Positions 47,895 to 59,365 of a stretch of DNA of 64,000 bases are shown in pieces. The DNA lies in contig NZ_JOAN01000006.1 in the NCBI RefSeq assembly GCF_000718555.1, forward strand, positions 1 through 64,000. Reading direction: 5' to 3'. Both the position numbers and the translations under genes were made by a program. How positions within the stretch are numbered: the stretch's first letter is position 1; the number at the start of each line of letters is the position of its first letter. The notes beneath the pieces were generated by a model that was not told the origin of the DNA, did not search any database, and saw only the letters and a list, made by a program, of their open reading frames with translations. Source of the stretch: Micromonospora chokoriensis. GTDB lineage: Bacteria > Actinomycetota > Actinomycetes > Mycobacteriales > Micromonosporaceae.

Positions 47895-49547
47895 ATGGCC
47901 GAGCTGACCATCTCGACGGAGGAGATTCGCGGCGCCCTGGAGCGCTACGTCTCCTCCTACTCGTCCGACGTCTCCCGCGAGGAGGTCGGCACCGTCGCCG
48001 ACACCGGCGACGGCATCGCCCACGTCGAGGGCCTGCCCTCGACCATGACCAACGAGCTCCTGGAGTTCGAGGACGGCACGCTCGGCGTGGCGTTGAACCT
48101 CGACGTCCGGGAGATCGGTGTCGTCGTTCTCGGTGACTCCGCCAAGCTGGAGGAGGGGCAGCGCGTCAAGCGCACCGAGCGGGTTCTCTCCGTTCCGGTC
48201 GGCGACGCCTTCCTCGGCCGCGTGGTCAACGCGCTCGGCGAGCCGATCGACGCGCTCGGCGACATCGCCAACGAGGGCTTCCGCGAGCTGGAGCTGCAGG
48301 CTCCGAACGTGATGTCCCGGCAGTCCGTCGACGAGCCGCTGCAGACCGGCATCAAGGCCATCGACGCGATGACCCCGATCGGTCGTGGTCAGCGGCAGCT
48401 GATCATCGGTGACCGGAAGACCGGTAAGACCACGGTCGCCCTGGACGCCATCCTCAACCAGCGGGACAACTGGAAGACCGGCGACCCGAAGAAGCAGGTT
48501 CGCTGCATCTACGTCGCCATCGGCCAGAAGGCCTCGACGATCGCCTCGATCAAGGGCCAGCTGGAAGAGGCTGGCGCGATGGAGTTCACCACCATCGTCG
48601 CCTCCCCGGCCTCCGACCCGGCCGGCTTCAAGTACCTCGCCCCGTACACCGGCTCGTCCATCGGGCAGCACTGGATGTACGGCGGCAAGCACGTTCTGAT
48701 CGTCTTCGACGACCTGAGCAAGCAGGCCGAGGCGTACCGGGCCGTGTCGCTGCTGCTGCGTCGCCCGCCGGGCCGTGAGGCGTACCCGGGTGACGTCTTC
48801 TACCTGCACTCCCGCCTGCTGGAGCGCTGCGCGAAGCTCTCCGACGAGCTGGGTGGCGGCTCGATGACCGGCCTGCCGATCATCGAGACGAAGGCCAACG
48901 ACATCTCGGCCTTCATCCCGACCAACGTCATCTCGATCACCGACGGCCAGATCTTCCTGGAGACCGACCTGTTCAACCAGGGCGTTCGTCCGGCGATCAA
49001 CGTCGGCACCTCGGTCTCCCGAGTCGGCGGCGCCGCGCAGGTCAAGCCGATGAAGAAGGTCGCCGGTTCGCTGCGGCTCAACCTCGCCCAGTACCGCGAG
49101 CTGGAGGCGTTCGCTGCCTTCGCCTCCGACCTGGACCGGGCCTCGCAGAACCAGCTCAACCGCGGTTCGCGCCTGGTGGAGCTGCTCAAGCAGCCGAACT
49201 ACTCGCCGTACCCGGTGCAGGAGCAGGTCGTCTCGGTCTGGGCCGGCGTCGAGGGCAAGCTTGACGACATCCCGGTGGGTGAGGTCAAGCGCTTCGAGTC
49301 TGAGTTCCTGCAGTACCTGCGGCACAAGCACGCGGGTGTGCTGGCTGGCATCGCCGACAACCAGTGGAACGATGACATCATCGGCTCGCTGGACGCCGCG
49401 ATCAGCGAGTTCAAGCAGGTCTTCCTCGGCAAGGAGGACGAGCGCAAGGTCAACGACGCGCCGGCCACGCCGCTCGAGGGTGACGAGAACCGTGAGACGG
49501 TGACCCGCTTCCGCGACGGCGCGACCGACCGCCCGGCCGAGAGCTGA
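47895..49547 (+). CDS. atpA: ATP synthase subunit alpha
   Basis: 550 residues. It is the regulatory nucleotide-binding subunit of the F1 catalytic head. Walker A is [31 protein letters not shown] and the visible [31 protein letters not shown] region are family hallmarks. A charged C-terminal tail of about 40 residues beyond the E. coli end is typical of actinobacteria and restrains ATP hydrolysis in mycobacteria; here that is inference. AAGGAAG precedes the ATG. Confidence 0.97.
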   Translation: MAELTISTEEIRGALERYVSSYSSDVSREEVGTVADTGDGIAHVEGLPSTMTNELLEFEDGTLGVALNLDVREIGVVVLGDSAKLEEGQRVKRTERVLSVPVGDAFLGRVVNALGEPIDALGDIANEGFRELELQAPNVMSRQSVDEPLQTGIKAIDAMTPIGRGQRQLIIGDRKTGKTTVALDAILNQRDNWKTGDPKKQVRCIYVAIGQKASTIASIKGQLEEAGAMEFTTIVASPASDPAGFKYLAPYTGSSIGQHWMYGGKHVLIVFDDLSKQAEAYRAVSLLLRRPPGREAYPGDVFYLHSRLLERCAKLSDELGGGSMTGLPIIETKANDISAFIPTNVISITDGQIFLETDLFNQGVRPAINVGTSVSRVGGAAQVKPMKKVAGSLRLNLAQYRELEAFAAFASDLDRASQNQLNRGSRLVELLKQPNYSPYPVQEQVVSVWAGVEGKLDDIPVGEVKRFESEFLQYLRHKHAGVLAGIADNQWNDDIIGSLDAAISEFKQVFLGKEDERKVNDAPATPLEGDENRETVTRFRDGATDRPAES

Positions 49548-49551
49548 TCTG

Positions 49552-51917
<2,366 letters not shown>

Positions 51918-51940
51918 CGGCCTGACTGGTTCCCAGAGCA

Positions 51941-51975
51941 AAAAGACTGCCCCGGCAACGCCGGGGCAGTCTTTT
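51941..51975 (+). terminator. Strong intrinsic terminator after atpD
   Basis: A 16-base perfect stem (AAAAGACTGCCCCGGC with its exact complement) with a 3-base AAC loop and a U-rich end (TTTTGTTC on the RNA). It starts 24 bases after the atpD stop. It is the best factor-independent terminator in the window. Confidence 0.95.
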
Positions 51976-52146
51976 GTTCATGTTCGCGCCTTACCATCGT
52001 CGCGGTCCGTTACTCGTGGTCGTCACTCCCCGGGCTCCCGAGATACGGTTCGTTCCGCGCGTTCACCTGGACGCGCGTTGATCTTTGCAACCTTTCGACG
52101 ACGTGCGCCCGTCTTTCTCCTCGTGGGCGTAACGAACGGAGTGCTC

Positions 52147-53283
52147 GTGGGTAAGGCCGGCAAGAGTGGCCGCAAGCCGTCCATCTGGCGGGGTGTGCCA
52201 CGTTGGGCCAAGATCTGCACGGTGTTCGGCACCGTGCTGACCGTGCTCAGCGGCGGGGTGCTGGTCGGCACCGAGGTGCTCATGGCCCGCTACGAGGGGG
52301 CTGTCGGCAAGGCCGACCTCTTCGGCGACCAGGCGGCGGGCGCCCAGGCCAAGAAGAGCGACATCAAGGGCCCACTCAACATCCTGCTGGTCGGCATTGA
52401 CCCGCGTACGCCGACGGCCGCGCCGTTGGCCGACTCGATCATGGTGCTGCACGTGCCGGCGTCGATGGACCGGGCCTACCTGTTCTCGCTGCCGCGCGAC
52501 CTCTACGTGCAGATCCCGCCGTTCAAGAAGGCCGACTTCCCAGGCGAGACCACCAAGATCAACGCTGCCATGTCGTTCGGCAGCAAGGTGCCGGGGGGTA
52601 ACCCCGACGCGGCCCGGGGCTTCGAGCTGCTGGCCAGCACGGTGCAGAAGGTGACCGGCATCAAGCGCTTCGACGCCGGAGCGATCATCAACTTCACCGG
52701 CTTCCAGAAGATCGTCGACGCCATGGGTGGTGTCGACATGTACATCGAGCGTGACGTGAAGTCCGAGCACAAGCGGCCGGACGGTAAACCGCGTCCGGGC
52801 AACACCCGCGGTGAGGGCTACGTCGGCCCGCAGGCGCTCTACAAGAAGGGCAACCAGCACCTGAGTGGGTGGCAGGCGCTGGACTACGTCCGGCAGCGCT
52901 ACCCGAAGAACGGCGTTCCGGATTCCGACTACGGTCGGCAGCGCCACCAGCAGCAGTTCGTCAAGGCCATGGTGGGCCAGGCGTTCAGCGCCGACGTGGT
53001 GTCCAACCCGATCAAGCTGGACAAGGTGCTCCGCGCCGCCGGCCAGTCGCTGATCTTCAACGGTCGGGGCAACAGCGTTGTCGACTTCGGGCTGGCCCTG
53101 AAGGACATCCGTCCGAACACCATCGAGATGATCAAGCTCCCCGGTGGCGGGCTCTTCGATGGCAAGACGTACCTGGGTGAGCAGTTCCAGGATGGTGTTC
53201 CGGACTTCTTCACCGCCCTGCACAACGAGCAACTCGACCCGTTCCTGCTGGAGCACCCAGACTTCGTCAACAAGTCCAAGTAG
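52147..53283 (+). CDS. LytR-CpsA-Psr (LCP) family cell-wall ligase
   Basis: About 378 residues from GTG 52147 (GGAG upstream; GTG 52123 and TTG 52078 are alternatives). One N-terminal membrane segment (CTVFGTVLTVLSGGVLVGTEV) leads into an extracytoplasmic LCP domain with NILLVGIDPR, DSIMVLHVP, LPRDLYVQIP, INFTGFQKIVDAMGGVDMYI and the later QHLSGWQALDYVRQRY and DYGRQRHQQQF. These hold the Arg and Asp residues that bind the polyprenyl pyrophosphate. It would transfer wall polymers to peptidoglycan. It lies between atpD and atpC, which is unusual. Confidence 0.88.
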   Translation: MGKAGKSGRKPSIWRGVPRWAKICTVFGTVLTVLSGGVLVGTEVLMARYEGAVGKADLFGDQAAGAQAKKSDIKGPLNILLVGIDPRTPTAAPLADSIMVLHVPASMDRAYLFSLPRDLYVQIPPFKKADFPGETTKINAAMSFGSKVPGGNPDAARGFELLASTVQKVTGIKRFDAGAIINFTGFQKIVDAMGGVDMYIERDVKSEHKRPDGKPRPGNTRGEGYVGPQALYKKGNQHLSGWQALDYVRQRYPKNGVPDSDYGRQRHQQQFVKAMVGQAFSADVVSNPIKLDKVLRAAGQSLIFNGRGNSVVDFGLALKDIRPNTIEMIKLPGGGLFDGKTYLGEQFQDGVPDFFTALHNEQLDPFLLEHPDFVNKSK

Positions 53284-53309
53284 TCAGGGCGCTGTTGTCG
53301 CCACCCGCG

Positions 53310-53338
53310 TTGGGTGCGCCGCATCGTCAGGCTAGACT
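53310..53338 (+). promoter_or_regulatory. Candidate promoter of atpC
   Basis: TTGGGT at 53310-53315 and TAGACT at 53333-53338 are spaced by 17 bp, a good match to the vegetative sigma pattern. They lie just after the LCP stop and 34 bases before the atpC start. It would give atpC its own transcript. Confidence 0.65.
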
Positions 53339-53371
53339 TTCGGCAATCCATAGCCGCAGCAAGGAGACAGC

Positions 53372-53653
53372 GTGGCACAGCAGCTTCACGTCGAGCTCGT
53401 CGCCGTCGAGGAGAAGGTCTGGTCCGGTGACGCCGAGATGGTCGTCGCCCGGACGACCGAAGGCGAGCTCGGTGTCCTGCCGGGGCACGCGCCGCTTCTC
53501 GGTCAGCTCGCCGAGCCTGGCCAGGTGCGCATCAAGCTCGCTGGTGGCGAGCAGATCGCCTACGAGGTGGCCGGCGGCTTCCTCTCGGTGAGCGCCGACG
53601 GCGTCACCGTGCTGGCCGAGAGCGCGACCCCGGTCTCCGCGCAGAGCCGCTGA
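53372..53653 (+). CDS. atpC: ATP synthase subunit epsilon
   Basis: 93 residues from GTG 53372 with AAGGAGA upstream. The N-terminal beta-sandwich motifs ([37 protein letters not shown]) are present, but the C-terminal helical domain that inhibits hydrolysis in E. coli is missing. The length is short compared with about 120-140 residues, which is known in some actinobacteria. It completes the F1 set though it is separated from atpD by an LCP gene. Confidence 0.93.
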   Translation: MAQQLHVELVAVEEKVWSGDAEMVVARTTEGELGVLPGHAPLLGQLAEPGQVRIKLAGGEQIAYEVAGGFLSVSADGVTVLAESATPVSAQSR

Positions 53654-53665
53654 GCCACACCGGGG

Positions 53666-54121
53666 ATGGAGATCGTCGAAGGATTCGGAATCGGCGTTGT
53701 CGTCATCCTCGGCGCGCTTCTGATCCTCTTCGTCCGGCGAGCGCTGGTCACCCGCAGCGGTGGCATCATCCGGCTCAGCGTCCGGGTCTCCACCATGCTC
53801 GACGGCCGTGGCTGGTCGCCCGGCTTCGGCCGGTTCGCCGGTGACGAGCTGCGCTGGTATCGGATGTTCAGCTTCGCGATCCGGCCCAAGCGGGTGCTCT
53901 CCCGCAAAGGGCTGGCCGTGGAACGCCGCCGGTTGCCCGAAGGTCAGGAACGGCTCTCCATGCCGGCCGACTGGGTGATCCTCCGCTGTACCAGTCACCA
54001 CGCACCGGTGGAGATCGCCATGGCGCGGTCTACCGTGACCGGTTTTCTCTCTTGGCTTGAGGCCGCTCCTCCGGGGGCGGTCTCGCCGCGTATGGCGTCT
54101 CAGGATTGGCCCGCTGCCTGA
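53666..54121 (+). CDS. DUF2550 membrane protein
   Basis: 151 residues: one N-terminal membrane helix (GFGIGVVVILGALLILFVRR) and a cytoplasmic domain with GGIIRLSVRVS and WSPGFGRFAGDELRWYRMFSF, the DUF2550 pattern found directly after atpC in actinobacteria. It follows atpC after 12 bases and is probably co-transcribed. Function unknown. Confidence 0.85.
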   Translation: MEIVEGFGIGVVVILGALLILFVRRALVTRSGGIIRLSVRVSTMLDGRGWSPGFGRFAGDELRWYRMFSFAIRPKRVLSRKGLAVERRRLPEGQERLSMPADWVILRCTSHHAPVEIAMARSTVTGFLSWLEAAPPGAVSPRMASQDWPAA

Positions 54122-54145
54122 TCTGTTCGTCTTTGGTCGCTCTTT

Positions 54146-54221
54146 GGGTTTCCGGGGGAGCCCACCCGGCGCCGGGCGGTCAGGCTTGATCCCTGCGCCG
54201 GGCGGGCTCCCCCGGAAACCC
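54146..54221. repeat. Intergenic inverted repeat, family C
   Basis: Arms of 27 bases (54146-54172 and 54195-54221) match in 26 positions around a 22-base spacer; the arm begins GGGTTTCCGGGGGAGCCC. This is the longest near-perfect palindrome in the window and would form a very stable hairpin. It starts 25 bases after the DUF2550 stop, so it may end that transcript. Confidence 0.92.
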
Positions 54222-54346
54222 GTCCGCCGCGCTTCTCTCACCTGCCGTTACCCGGGACGGTCGGCTCTCGCCCCTTCAGGTCGCCTTCATGCCAGCTGCC
54301 GTTACCGATGTAGCTGGGTCTTGCCTCCTCGGCAGCGCAGCTACTT

Positions 54347-54421
54347 GATCAACTCGGCTTCCTTGAAGTCGGGGTGTTGTGGTGGCTGGGATACCGCGAC
54401 TTCAAGGAACCGGAGTTGATC
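54347..54421. repeat. Intergenic inverted repeat, family B copy 2
   Basis: Arms of 31 bases (54347-54377 and 54391-54421) match in 27 positions around a 13-base spacer; the arm begins GATCAACTCGGCTTCCTTGA. It shares most positions with the copy at 16244-16318, including the GGGGTGT inner end, so both belong to one dispersed family. Confidence 0.88.
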
Positions 54422-54534
54422 TGAGCCTGGCCGCCGGGCGGCCAGGCGGCCGCAGGTGAGGAGTCGGCCTCAGCTACGCGTGGTGGCGGTCAGATTGGGA
54501 ACCCGTAGCTCGACGTGGTGCGGGGCGCCGACGT

Positions 54535-55107
54535 TCAGCGCTTGCCGCCCGGCACCCATAGCACGTCTCCTGCCGGATTTGCCGTTCTTGACAGGATAAA
54601 GAGCAGATCGGAGAGCCGGTTGAGATACTTTGCCGGGAGCGTGCTGGTTCGTTCAGGATCGTGGCTGACCAGCGCCCACGCTGCCCGTTCGGCACGCCGG
54701 GCGACGGTCCGCGCCACGTGCAGCAGCGCCGCGCCCGCGGTGCCGCCGGGGAGGATGAAGGAGTCGAGCTTGCTCAGGCGTGCGTTGTACTCGTCGCACC
54801 AGCCCTCCAGGCGCTCGACGTACTCCTCGGTCACCCGCAGCGGCGGGTACTTCGGCTCCGGCTCGACCGGGGTGGACAGGTCGGCGCCGACGTCGAACAG
54901 ATCGTTCTGCACCGACCCCAGCACCTCGCGCAGCTCCTCGTCGAGGTCTCCCTGCGCGAGCGCGACGCCGATCGCCGCGTTGCACTCGTCGACGTCGGCG
55001 TACGCGGCGATCCGTGGATCGGTCTTCGGCACCTGCTCGTTGTTGCTCAGCCTGGTCATGCCGGCGTCGCCGGCCTTGGTGTAGATGCGCGTGAGGTGGA
55101 CGGCCAT
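54535..55107 (-). CDS. Corrinoid adenosyltransferase, PduO type
   Basis: 190 residues from ATG 55107. It attaches the 5'-deoxyadenosyl group of ATP to cobalt(I) of corrinoid, making adenosylcobalamin. PduO-family motifs are [18 protein letters not shown] at the N-terminus (ATP), [11 protein letters not shown], and the late [16 protein letters not shown]. The product cofactor is needed by the ethylmalonyl-CoA mutase encoded 4.3 kb away. Its ATG overlaps the first ATG of murA on the other strand. Confidence 0.9.
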   Translation of the reverse strand: MAVHLTRIYTKAGDAGMTRLSNNEQVPKTDPRIAAYADVDECNAAIGVALAQGDLDEELREVLGSVQNDLFDVGADLSTPVEPEPKYPPLRVTEEYVERLEGWCDEYNARLSKLDSFILPGGTAGAALLHVARTVARRAERAAWALVSHDPERTSTLPAKYLNRLSDLLFILSRTANPAGDVLWVPGGKR

Positions 55108-56551
55108 GACGCACAGCCTACGGATTCCCGACCTGACGATCCCGGCACGGCCGGACACCACCACTACCGGCTGGCCGGTGGTGGTGGGCCCCGGTGACGC
55201 CGGCGATCCGGCCCTCAACGATGTCGACGTCATCCGGGTGCACGGTGACACCCGACTGGCCGGCACCGTGCACGTGGTCGGTGCCAAGAACTCGGCGTTG
55301 AAGCTGATGGCCGCGGCGTTGCTCGCCCCGGGCCGCAGCGTGATCACCAACGTTCCACGGATCACCGACATCGCCATCATGGGTGAGGTGCTCCGTCGGC
55401 TGGGCTGCGACGTCCAGTTCGACGCGGACGAGCCGGTCGACCCGATGGTCGCTCGCGGTGGCGTGGCCCGGTCCCGGTCGGTGACGATCGACGTGCCCGA
55501 AAAGCCAGGCGCGGAGGCCGACTACGACCTGGTCCGCCGGCTGCGCGCGTCGATCTGTGTGCTCGGTCCGCTGCTGGCCCGTCGGGGGTACGTGCGGGTG
55601 GCCCACCCCGGCGGCGACGCGATCGGGTCGCGGGGGTTGGACATGCACATCTCCGGGCTGACCCGGATGGGTGCGGAGATCTCCGGTGAGCACGGGTTCG
55701 TCATCGCCTCCGCCCCGCACGGGCTGCGCGGCGCGGACATCGTGTTGGACTTCCCCAGCGTCGGCGCGACCGAGAACCTTGTGATGGCGGCGGTCCTGGC
55801 CCAGGGCACCACGATGATCGACAACGCGGCCCGGGAGCCGGAGATCGTTGACATCTGCACCATGCTCAACCAGATGGGCGCTCGCATCGTCGGCGCGGGC
55901 ACGTCCACGTTGCGGATCACCGGTGTGCCCGGTCTGCGCCCGGTCCGCCACGCCACGGTGGGGGATCGGATCGTCGCCGGCACCTGGGCGTTCGGCGCGG
56001 CGATGACCCGGGGTGACGTGACGGTGACCGGGCTGGACCCGGCCTACCTGGAGGTCGCGCTGGACAAGGTGGTGGCCGCCGGCGGGCTGGTGGAGACCCG
56101 GGGTGACGGCTTCCGCGTACGGATGGACGAGCGGCCCCGGGCCGTGGACGTGGTGACACTGCCGTACCCCGGCTTCGCCACCGACCTGCTGCCGATGGCG
56201 ATCGGGCTGGCGGCGGTGAGCGACGGCGCTTCGCTGATCACCGAGAACATCTTCGACGGTCGGTTCATGTTCGCCAACGAGATGATGCGGCTCGGCGCGG
56301 ACATCAAGACCGATGGGCATCACGCGGTGGTCCGTGGACGGGATCGGCTCTCCGGTGCCCCGGTGCGAGCCACCGACATTCGTGCCGGAGCGGGGCTGAT
56401 CATCGCCGGGCTCTGTGCGGAGGGGGTCACCGAGGTCTCCCACGTGCACCACGTCGATCGGGGCTACCCGGACTTCGTGGCCGACCTGCGCGCGCTCGGG
56501 GTGACGGTCGAGCGGGGCACCACGCCGGAGGAGCCAGCACTGGAGATCTGA
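55106..56551 (+). CDS. murA: UDP-N-acetylglucosamine 1-carboxyvinyltransferase
   Basis: About 481 residues from ATG 55106; GTG 55178 and neighbours are equally likely and would remove an unusual 24-27 residue extension. It adds enolpyruvate to UDP-GlcNAc, the first committed step of peptidoglycan synthesis. The core begins [16 protein letters not shown] with [13 protein letters not shown]. The active-site loop reads [14 protein letters not shown]: the usual Cys is Asp (D171), as in Mycobacterium tuberculosis, predicting fosfomycin insensitivity. Confidence 0.93.
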   Translation: MTHSLRIPDLTIPARPDTTTTGWPVVVGPGDAGDPALNDVDVIRVHGDTRLAGTVHVVGAKNSALKLMAAALLAPGRSVITNVPRITDIAIMGEVLRRLGCDVQFDADEPVDPMVARGGVARSRSVTIDVPEKPGAEADYDLVRRLRASICVLGPLLARRGYVRVAHPGGDAIGSRGLDMHISGLTRMGAEISGEHGFVIASAPHGLRGADIVLDFPSVGATENLVMAAVLAQGTTMIDNAAREPEIVDICTMLNQMGARIVGAGTSTLRITGVPGLRPVRHATVGDRIVAGTWAFGAAMTRGDVTVTGLDPAYLEVALDKVVAAGGLVETRGDGFRVRMDERPRAVDVVTLPYPGFATDLLPMAIGLAAVSDGASLITENIFDGRFMFANEMMRLGADIKTDGHHAVVRGRDRLSGAPVRATDIRAGAGLIIAGLCAEGVTEVSHVHHVDRGYPDFVADLRALGVTVERGTTPEEPALEI

Positions 56552-56629
56552 CGCCCCGCCACTTAGCCATCGTTCAGGCTCGCCGACTAGGGTGCAGGCA
56601 GGCACTCAATCGCAGCGAGGGAGAAGTAG

Positions 56630-57478
56630 ATGGCGGGTCGACTCGCGGTCGTCGGGGCCGGGCTGATGGGCTCCGGCATCGCCCAGGTGGCGGCGCAGGC
56701 GGGCTGGCAGGTGACGCTGCGCGACCTGGACGACGCGGCCACCACCCGAGGGCTCGGCGGCATTCGGAAGTCACTGGAGAAGTTCGCCGAGAAGGGCAAG
56801 ATCGAGGCGTCCGAGGTCGAGGCGACGCTGGCCCGGATCACCCCGACCACCGACCTGGAGGCGGCGGCGGACGCGGACATCGTGGTCGAGGCGGTCTTCG
56901 AGCGGCTGGAGATCAAGCACGAGGTGTTCCGCGCTCTGGACAAGATCTGCAAGTCGGACGCGGTGCTCGCCACCAACACCTCGGCCATTCCGGTCACCCA
57001 GATCGCCGCGGTGACCGAGCGGCCCGAGGCGGTCGTCGGCACCCACTTCTTCTCTCCGGTGCCGATGATGCAGCTCTGCGAGCTGGTCCGGGGTTACAAG
57101 ACCAGCGACGCCACGCTGGGCAGCGCGCGGGCCTTCGCCGAGGAGATCGGCAAGACGGTCGTCGTGGTCAACCGGGACATCGCCGGCTTCGTCACTACCC
57201 GGCTGATTTCCGCCCTGGTGATGGAGGCGGTCAAGCTTGTCGAGTCCGGCGTGGTGTCCGCGGAGGACCTGGACACCGCCTGCCGCCTCGGCTTCGGGCA
57301 CGCGATGGGCCCGCTGGCCACCACCGACCTGACCGGCGTGGACGTGCTGCTGCACGCCTCGCAGAACATCTACACCGACACCGCCGACGAGAAGTTCTTC
57401 CCGCCGGAGCTGCTCCAGCGGATGGTCACCGCCGGCGACCTGGGCCGCAAGACCGGCAAGGGTTTCTACACGTACTGA
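56630..57478 (+). CDS. 3-hydroxybutyryl-CoA dehydrogenase
   Basis: 282 residues. It oxidises or reduces the 3-hydroxyacyl-CoA/acetoacetyl-CoA pair. The NAD loop is VVGAGLMGSGIAQVAAQAG. TNTSAIPVTQIA and GTHFFSPVPMMQLCELVRG hold the conserved Asn and His, and the C-terminal domain has GFGHAMGPLATTDLTGVD. A GGGAG precedes the ATG and TAGGGT at 56588-56593 may be its -10. With the mutase downstream it may serve the ethylmalonyl-CoA route or beta-oxidation. Confidence 0.92.
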   Translation: MAGRLAVVGAGLMGSGIAQVAAQAGWQVTLRDLDDAATTRGLGGIRKSLEKFAEKGKIEASEVEATLARITPTTDLEAAADADIVVEAVFERLEIKHEVFRALDKICKSDAVLATNTSAIPVTQIAAVTERPEAVVGTHFFSPVPMMQLCELVRGYKTSDATLGSARAFAEEIGKTVVVVNRDIAGFVTTRLISALVMEAVKLVESGVVSAEDLDTACRLGFGHAMGPLATTDLTGVDVLLHASQNIYTDTADEKFFPPELLQRMVTAGDLGRKTGKGFYTY

Positions 57479-57488
57479 GAGTTGGGGT

Positions 57489-57514
57489 GACCGGGGCGGG
57501 CATCCGCCCCGGTC
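57489..57514. terminator. Convergent terminator
   Basis: Perfect 11-base arms GACCGGGGCGG and CCGCCCCGGTC around a 4-base loop, 10 bases after the dehydrogenase stop and 6 bases before the convergent ABC permease stop. Confidence 0.85.
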
Positions 57515-57520
57515 GGCCGC

Positions 57521-58366
57521 TCAGCCGTCGCGCTTGGTGGTCCAGCGGAAGGTGGTCAGGCAGAGCACCACACCGATCACACACCACAGGGCCAGCACCA
57601 CCGCGACCCGGCCCAGCTCGAACGAGCCGCCCGGCTCCTGAGCGCCGAAGCTCTCCGGCAGGAACACCGACCGCAGCCCCTGGCACATCCACTTGAGCGG
57701 GAACAGCGCCGCCACCTGCTGCATCCAGGTGGGCAGGTCGGTGAAGACGAAGAACACCCCGGAGATGAACTGGAGCACCAGGGCGACCGGGGTGACCACC
57801 GCCGAGCCGCTGCGGGCGGTGCGGGCCAGCGACGAGATGGCGATGCCGCACAGGGTGCACGCCGTCACCCCGAGCACGGCGACCCAGCCGAAGGTGAACC
57901 ACTTCGCGGCGGTGCCCGGCAGGTCGAGGTCGAAGAGCGCCACCGCGACGGCCAGCAGCAGCGCCGTCTCGGCGATGCCGATCGCCACCACCATGATCAC
58001 CTTGCCGGCGAACCAGACCCACTTCGGCATCGGCGTGCCCCGGTAGCGCTTGAGTACGCCCCGGTCCCGCTCGATCGGGATCCAGATGCCGAGGTTCTGG
58101 AAACTCACCGTCATCAGGCCGGTCGCGATCATGCCGGTGATGAAGTACTGCGTGAACTTGACCCCGCCGCCGATCGTGCCATCGAAGATCGACGCGAAGA
58201 TCAGGATCATGATGATGGGGAAGCCCATCGTGAAGACCACCGACTCCCGGCTGCGCAGGAACTGGGTGATCTCCAGTCGGCCCTGGCGCAGGGCGAGCGC
58301 GCCGGCACCCGGCCGCCGGCCGCGGGTCGCGGTGACCGGCGTCGCCGGCTTCGTCGTGGTCGTCAT
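57521..58366 (-). CDS. ABC-2 type transporter permease
   Basis: 281 residues. Six membrane segments are seen, with the DrrB-like N-terminal RQGRLEITQFLRSRESVVFTMGFPIIMILIF-like region (shown here in part) and GTPMPKWVWFAGKV in the first cytoplasmic loop. It is coupled by an ATGA overlap to the ATPase gene upstream, so the pair is a two-gene exporter for drugs or lipids. Confidence 0.87.
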   Translation of the reverse strand: MTTTTKPATPVTATRGRRPGAGALALRQGRLEITQFLRSRESVVFTMGFPIIMILIFASIFDGTIGGGVKFTQYFITGMIATGLMTVSFQNLGIWIPIERDRGVLKRYRGTPMPKWVWFAGKVIMVVAIGIAETALLLAVAVALFDLDLPGTAAKWFTFGWVAVLGVTACTLCGIAISSLARTARSGSAVVTPVALVLQFISGVFFVFTDLPTWMQQVAALFPLKWMCQGLRSVFLPESFGAQEPGGSFELGRVAVVLALWCVIGVVLCLTTFRWTTKRDG

Positions 58367-59214
58367 CGCGCGTGTCCGATCATGGTGAGGTAGACGTCCT
58401 CCAGGGTCGGCCGGGTCACCGTGAGCCCGGGGATCTCGCCGCCGTAGCGCGCGGCGAGGTCGGTCACGAAGGCCGTCGGCGTCGCGCTCTGCGCGCTTTC
58501 CAACGTCCCGTCCGGGGTACGCCAGGAGACCGTCGCGAGAGCCTCCTGCCGATTGCCCAGCCGGTTGGGGGCGGCGACCTCGACCAGCCGGCCGCCGGCG
58601 ATTACGCCGACCCGGTCGGCGAGGGCCTCGGCCTCGTCCAGGTAATGGGTGGTGAGCACGATCGTGGTGCCGGCCGCGGCGAGGTCGCGGATCAGCTCCC
58701 AGAACTCGCGGCGGGCCTCCGGGTCGAAGCCGGTGGTCGGCTCGTCGAGGAAGAGCAGCTCGGGGCGACCGATGATGCCCAGCGCCACGTCCAGCCGGCG
58801 TTTCTGCCCGCCGGAGAGGGTGTGCGTCCGGGCCTTGGCCTTGTCGGCCAGCCCGACCCGCTCGATCACCTTGGCCGGGTCGTCGGCGTCGGGGTAGAAG
58901 CCGGAGAAGTGCCGGATCACCTCGGCCACGGTCAGCTCGTCGAACTCGCCGGTGCCCTGGAGCACGATGCCGACCCTCGATCGCCAGCCTGCGTCCGGCT
59001 GGGCCGGGTCCGCGCCGAGCACGGTGACCTCGCCGGCATCCCGGCGGCGGTAGCCCTCAAGGATCTCCACGGTGGTGGTCTTGCCGGCGCCGTTCGGGCC
59101 GAGCAACGCGAACACCTCACCACGGCGGACGTCGAGGTCCACGCCCGCCACGGCCACGTTGTCGCCGTACACCTTGCGTAGCCCTCGGACGGAGATGGCC
59201 AGCTCGTCATCCAT
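58363..59214 (-). CDS. ABC transporter ATP-binding protein, DrrA type
   Basis: 283 residues from ATG 59214. It has Walker A GPNGAGKTTTVEIL, the signature LSGGQKRRLDVAL, Walker B ELLFLDEPTTGFD, and a C-terminal domain of the DrrA type. It powers the permease encoded next. The longer open frame to 59334 lacks a ribosome site and was not used. Confidence 0.9.
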   Translation of the reverse strand: MDDELAISVRGLRKVYGDNVAVAGVDLDVRRGEVFALLGPNGAGKTTTVEILEGYRRRDAGEVTVLGADPAQPDAGWRSRVGIVLQGTGEFDELTVAEVIRHFSGFYPDADDPAKVIERVGLADKAKARTHTLSGGQKRRLDVALGIIGRPELLFLDEPTTGFDPEARREFWELIRDLAAAGTTIVLTTHYLDEAEALADRVGVIAGGRLVEVAAPNRLGNRQEALATVSWRTPDGTLESAQSATPTAFVTDLAARYGGEIPGLTVTRPTLEDVYLTMIGHAR

Positions 59215-59337
59215 GCCGTCAAGTGTGCGTCCTGACCGGGCAAGGGGCGTGCCCGGGGTGTGGCGGTCGGCGCCACTGCGGGCGCTTGGCACCCGGACGT
59301 CCCCGACATGGACCTGTGTGGTTTTCCACAGCACCTT

Positions 59338-59359
59338 TTACTGAACGGTAACTTAGACT
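59338..59359 (+). promoter_or_regulatory. Operator-like palindrome and -10 of the mutase gene
   Basis: TTACTGAACGGTAA at 59338-59351 is an imperfect palindrome (TTAC...GTAA) just before TAGACT at 59354-59359, which is 6 bases from the ATG. The layout suggests a near-leaderless transcript controlled by a dimeric regulator. No regulator gene is adjacent. Confidence 0.45.
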
Positions 59360-59365
59360 CCGGCC

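Larger units (their letters stand above)
54122..54534. other. 413-base convergent gap with nested repeats
   Basis: No gene is supported here. It holds two large inverted repeats (54146-54221 and 54347-54421) and an 11-base direct repeat CTGCCGTTACC (54242-54252 and 54296-54306). A short CCAGCT/AGCTGG hairpin overlaps the second direct repeat. Both neighbours end here (DUF2550 plus strand, adenosyltransferase minus strand). Confidence 0.7.
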
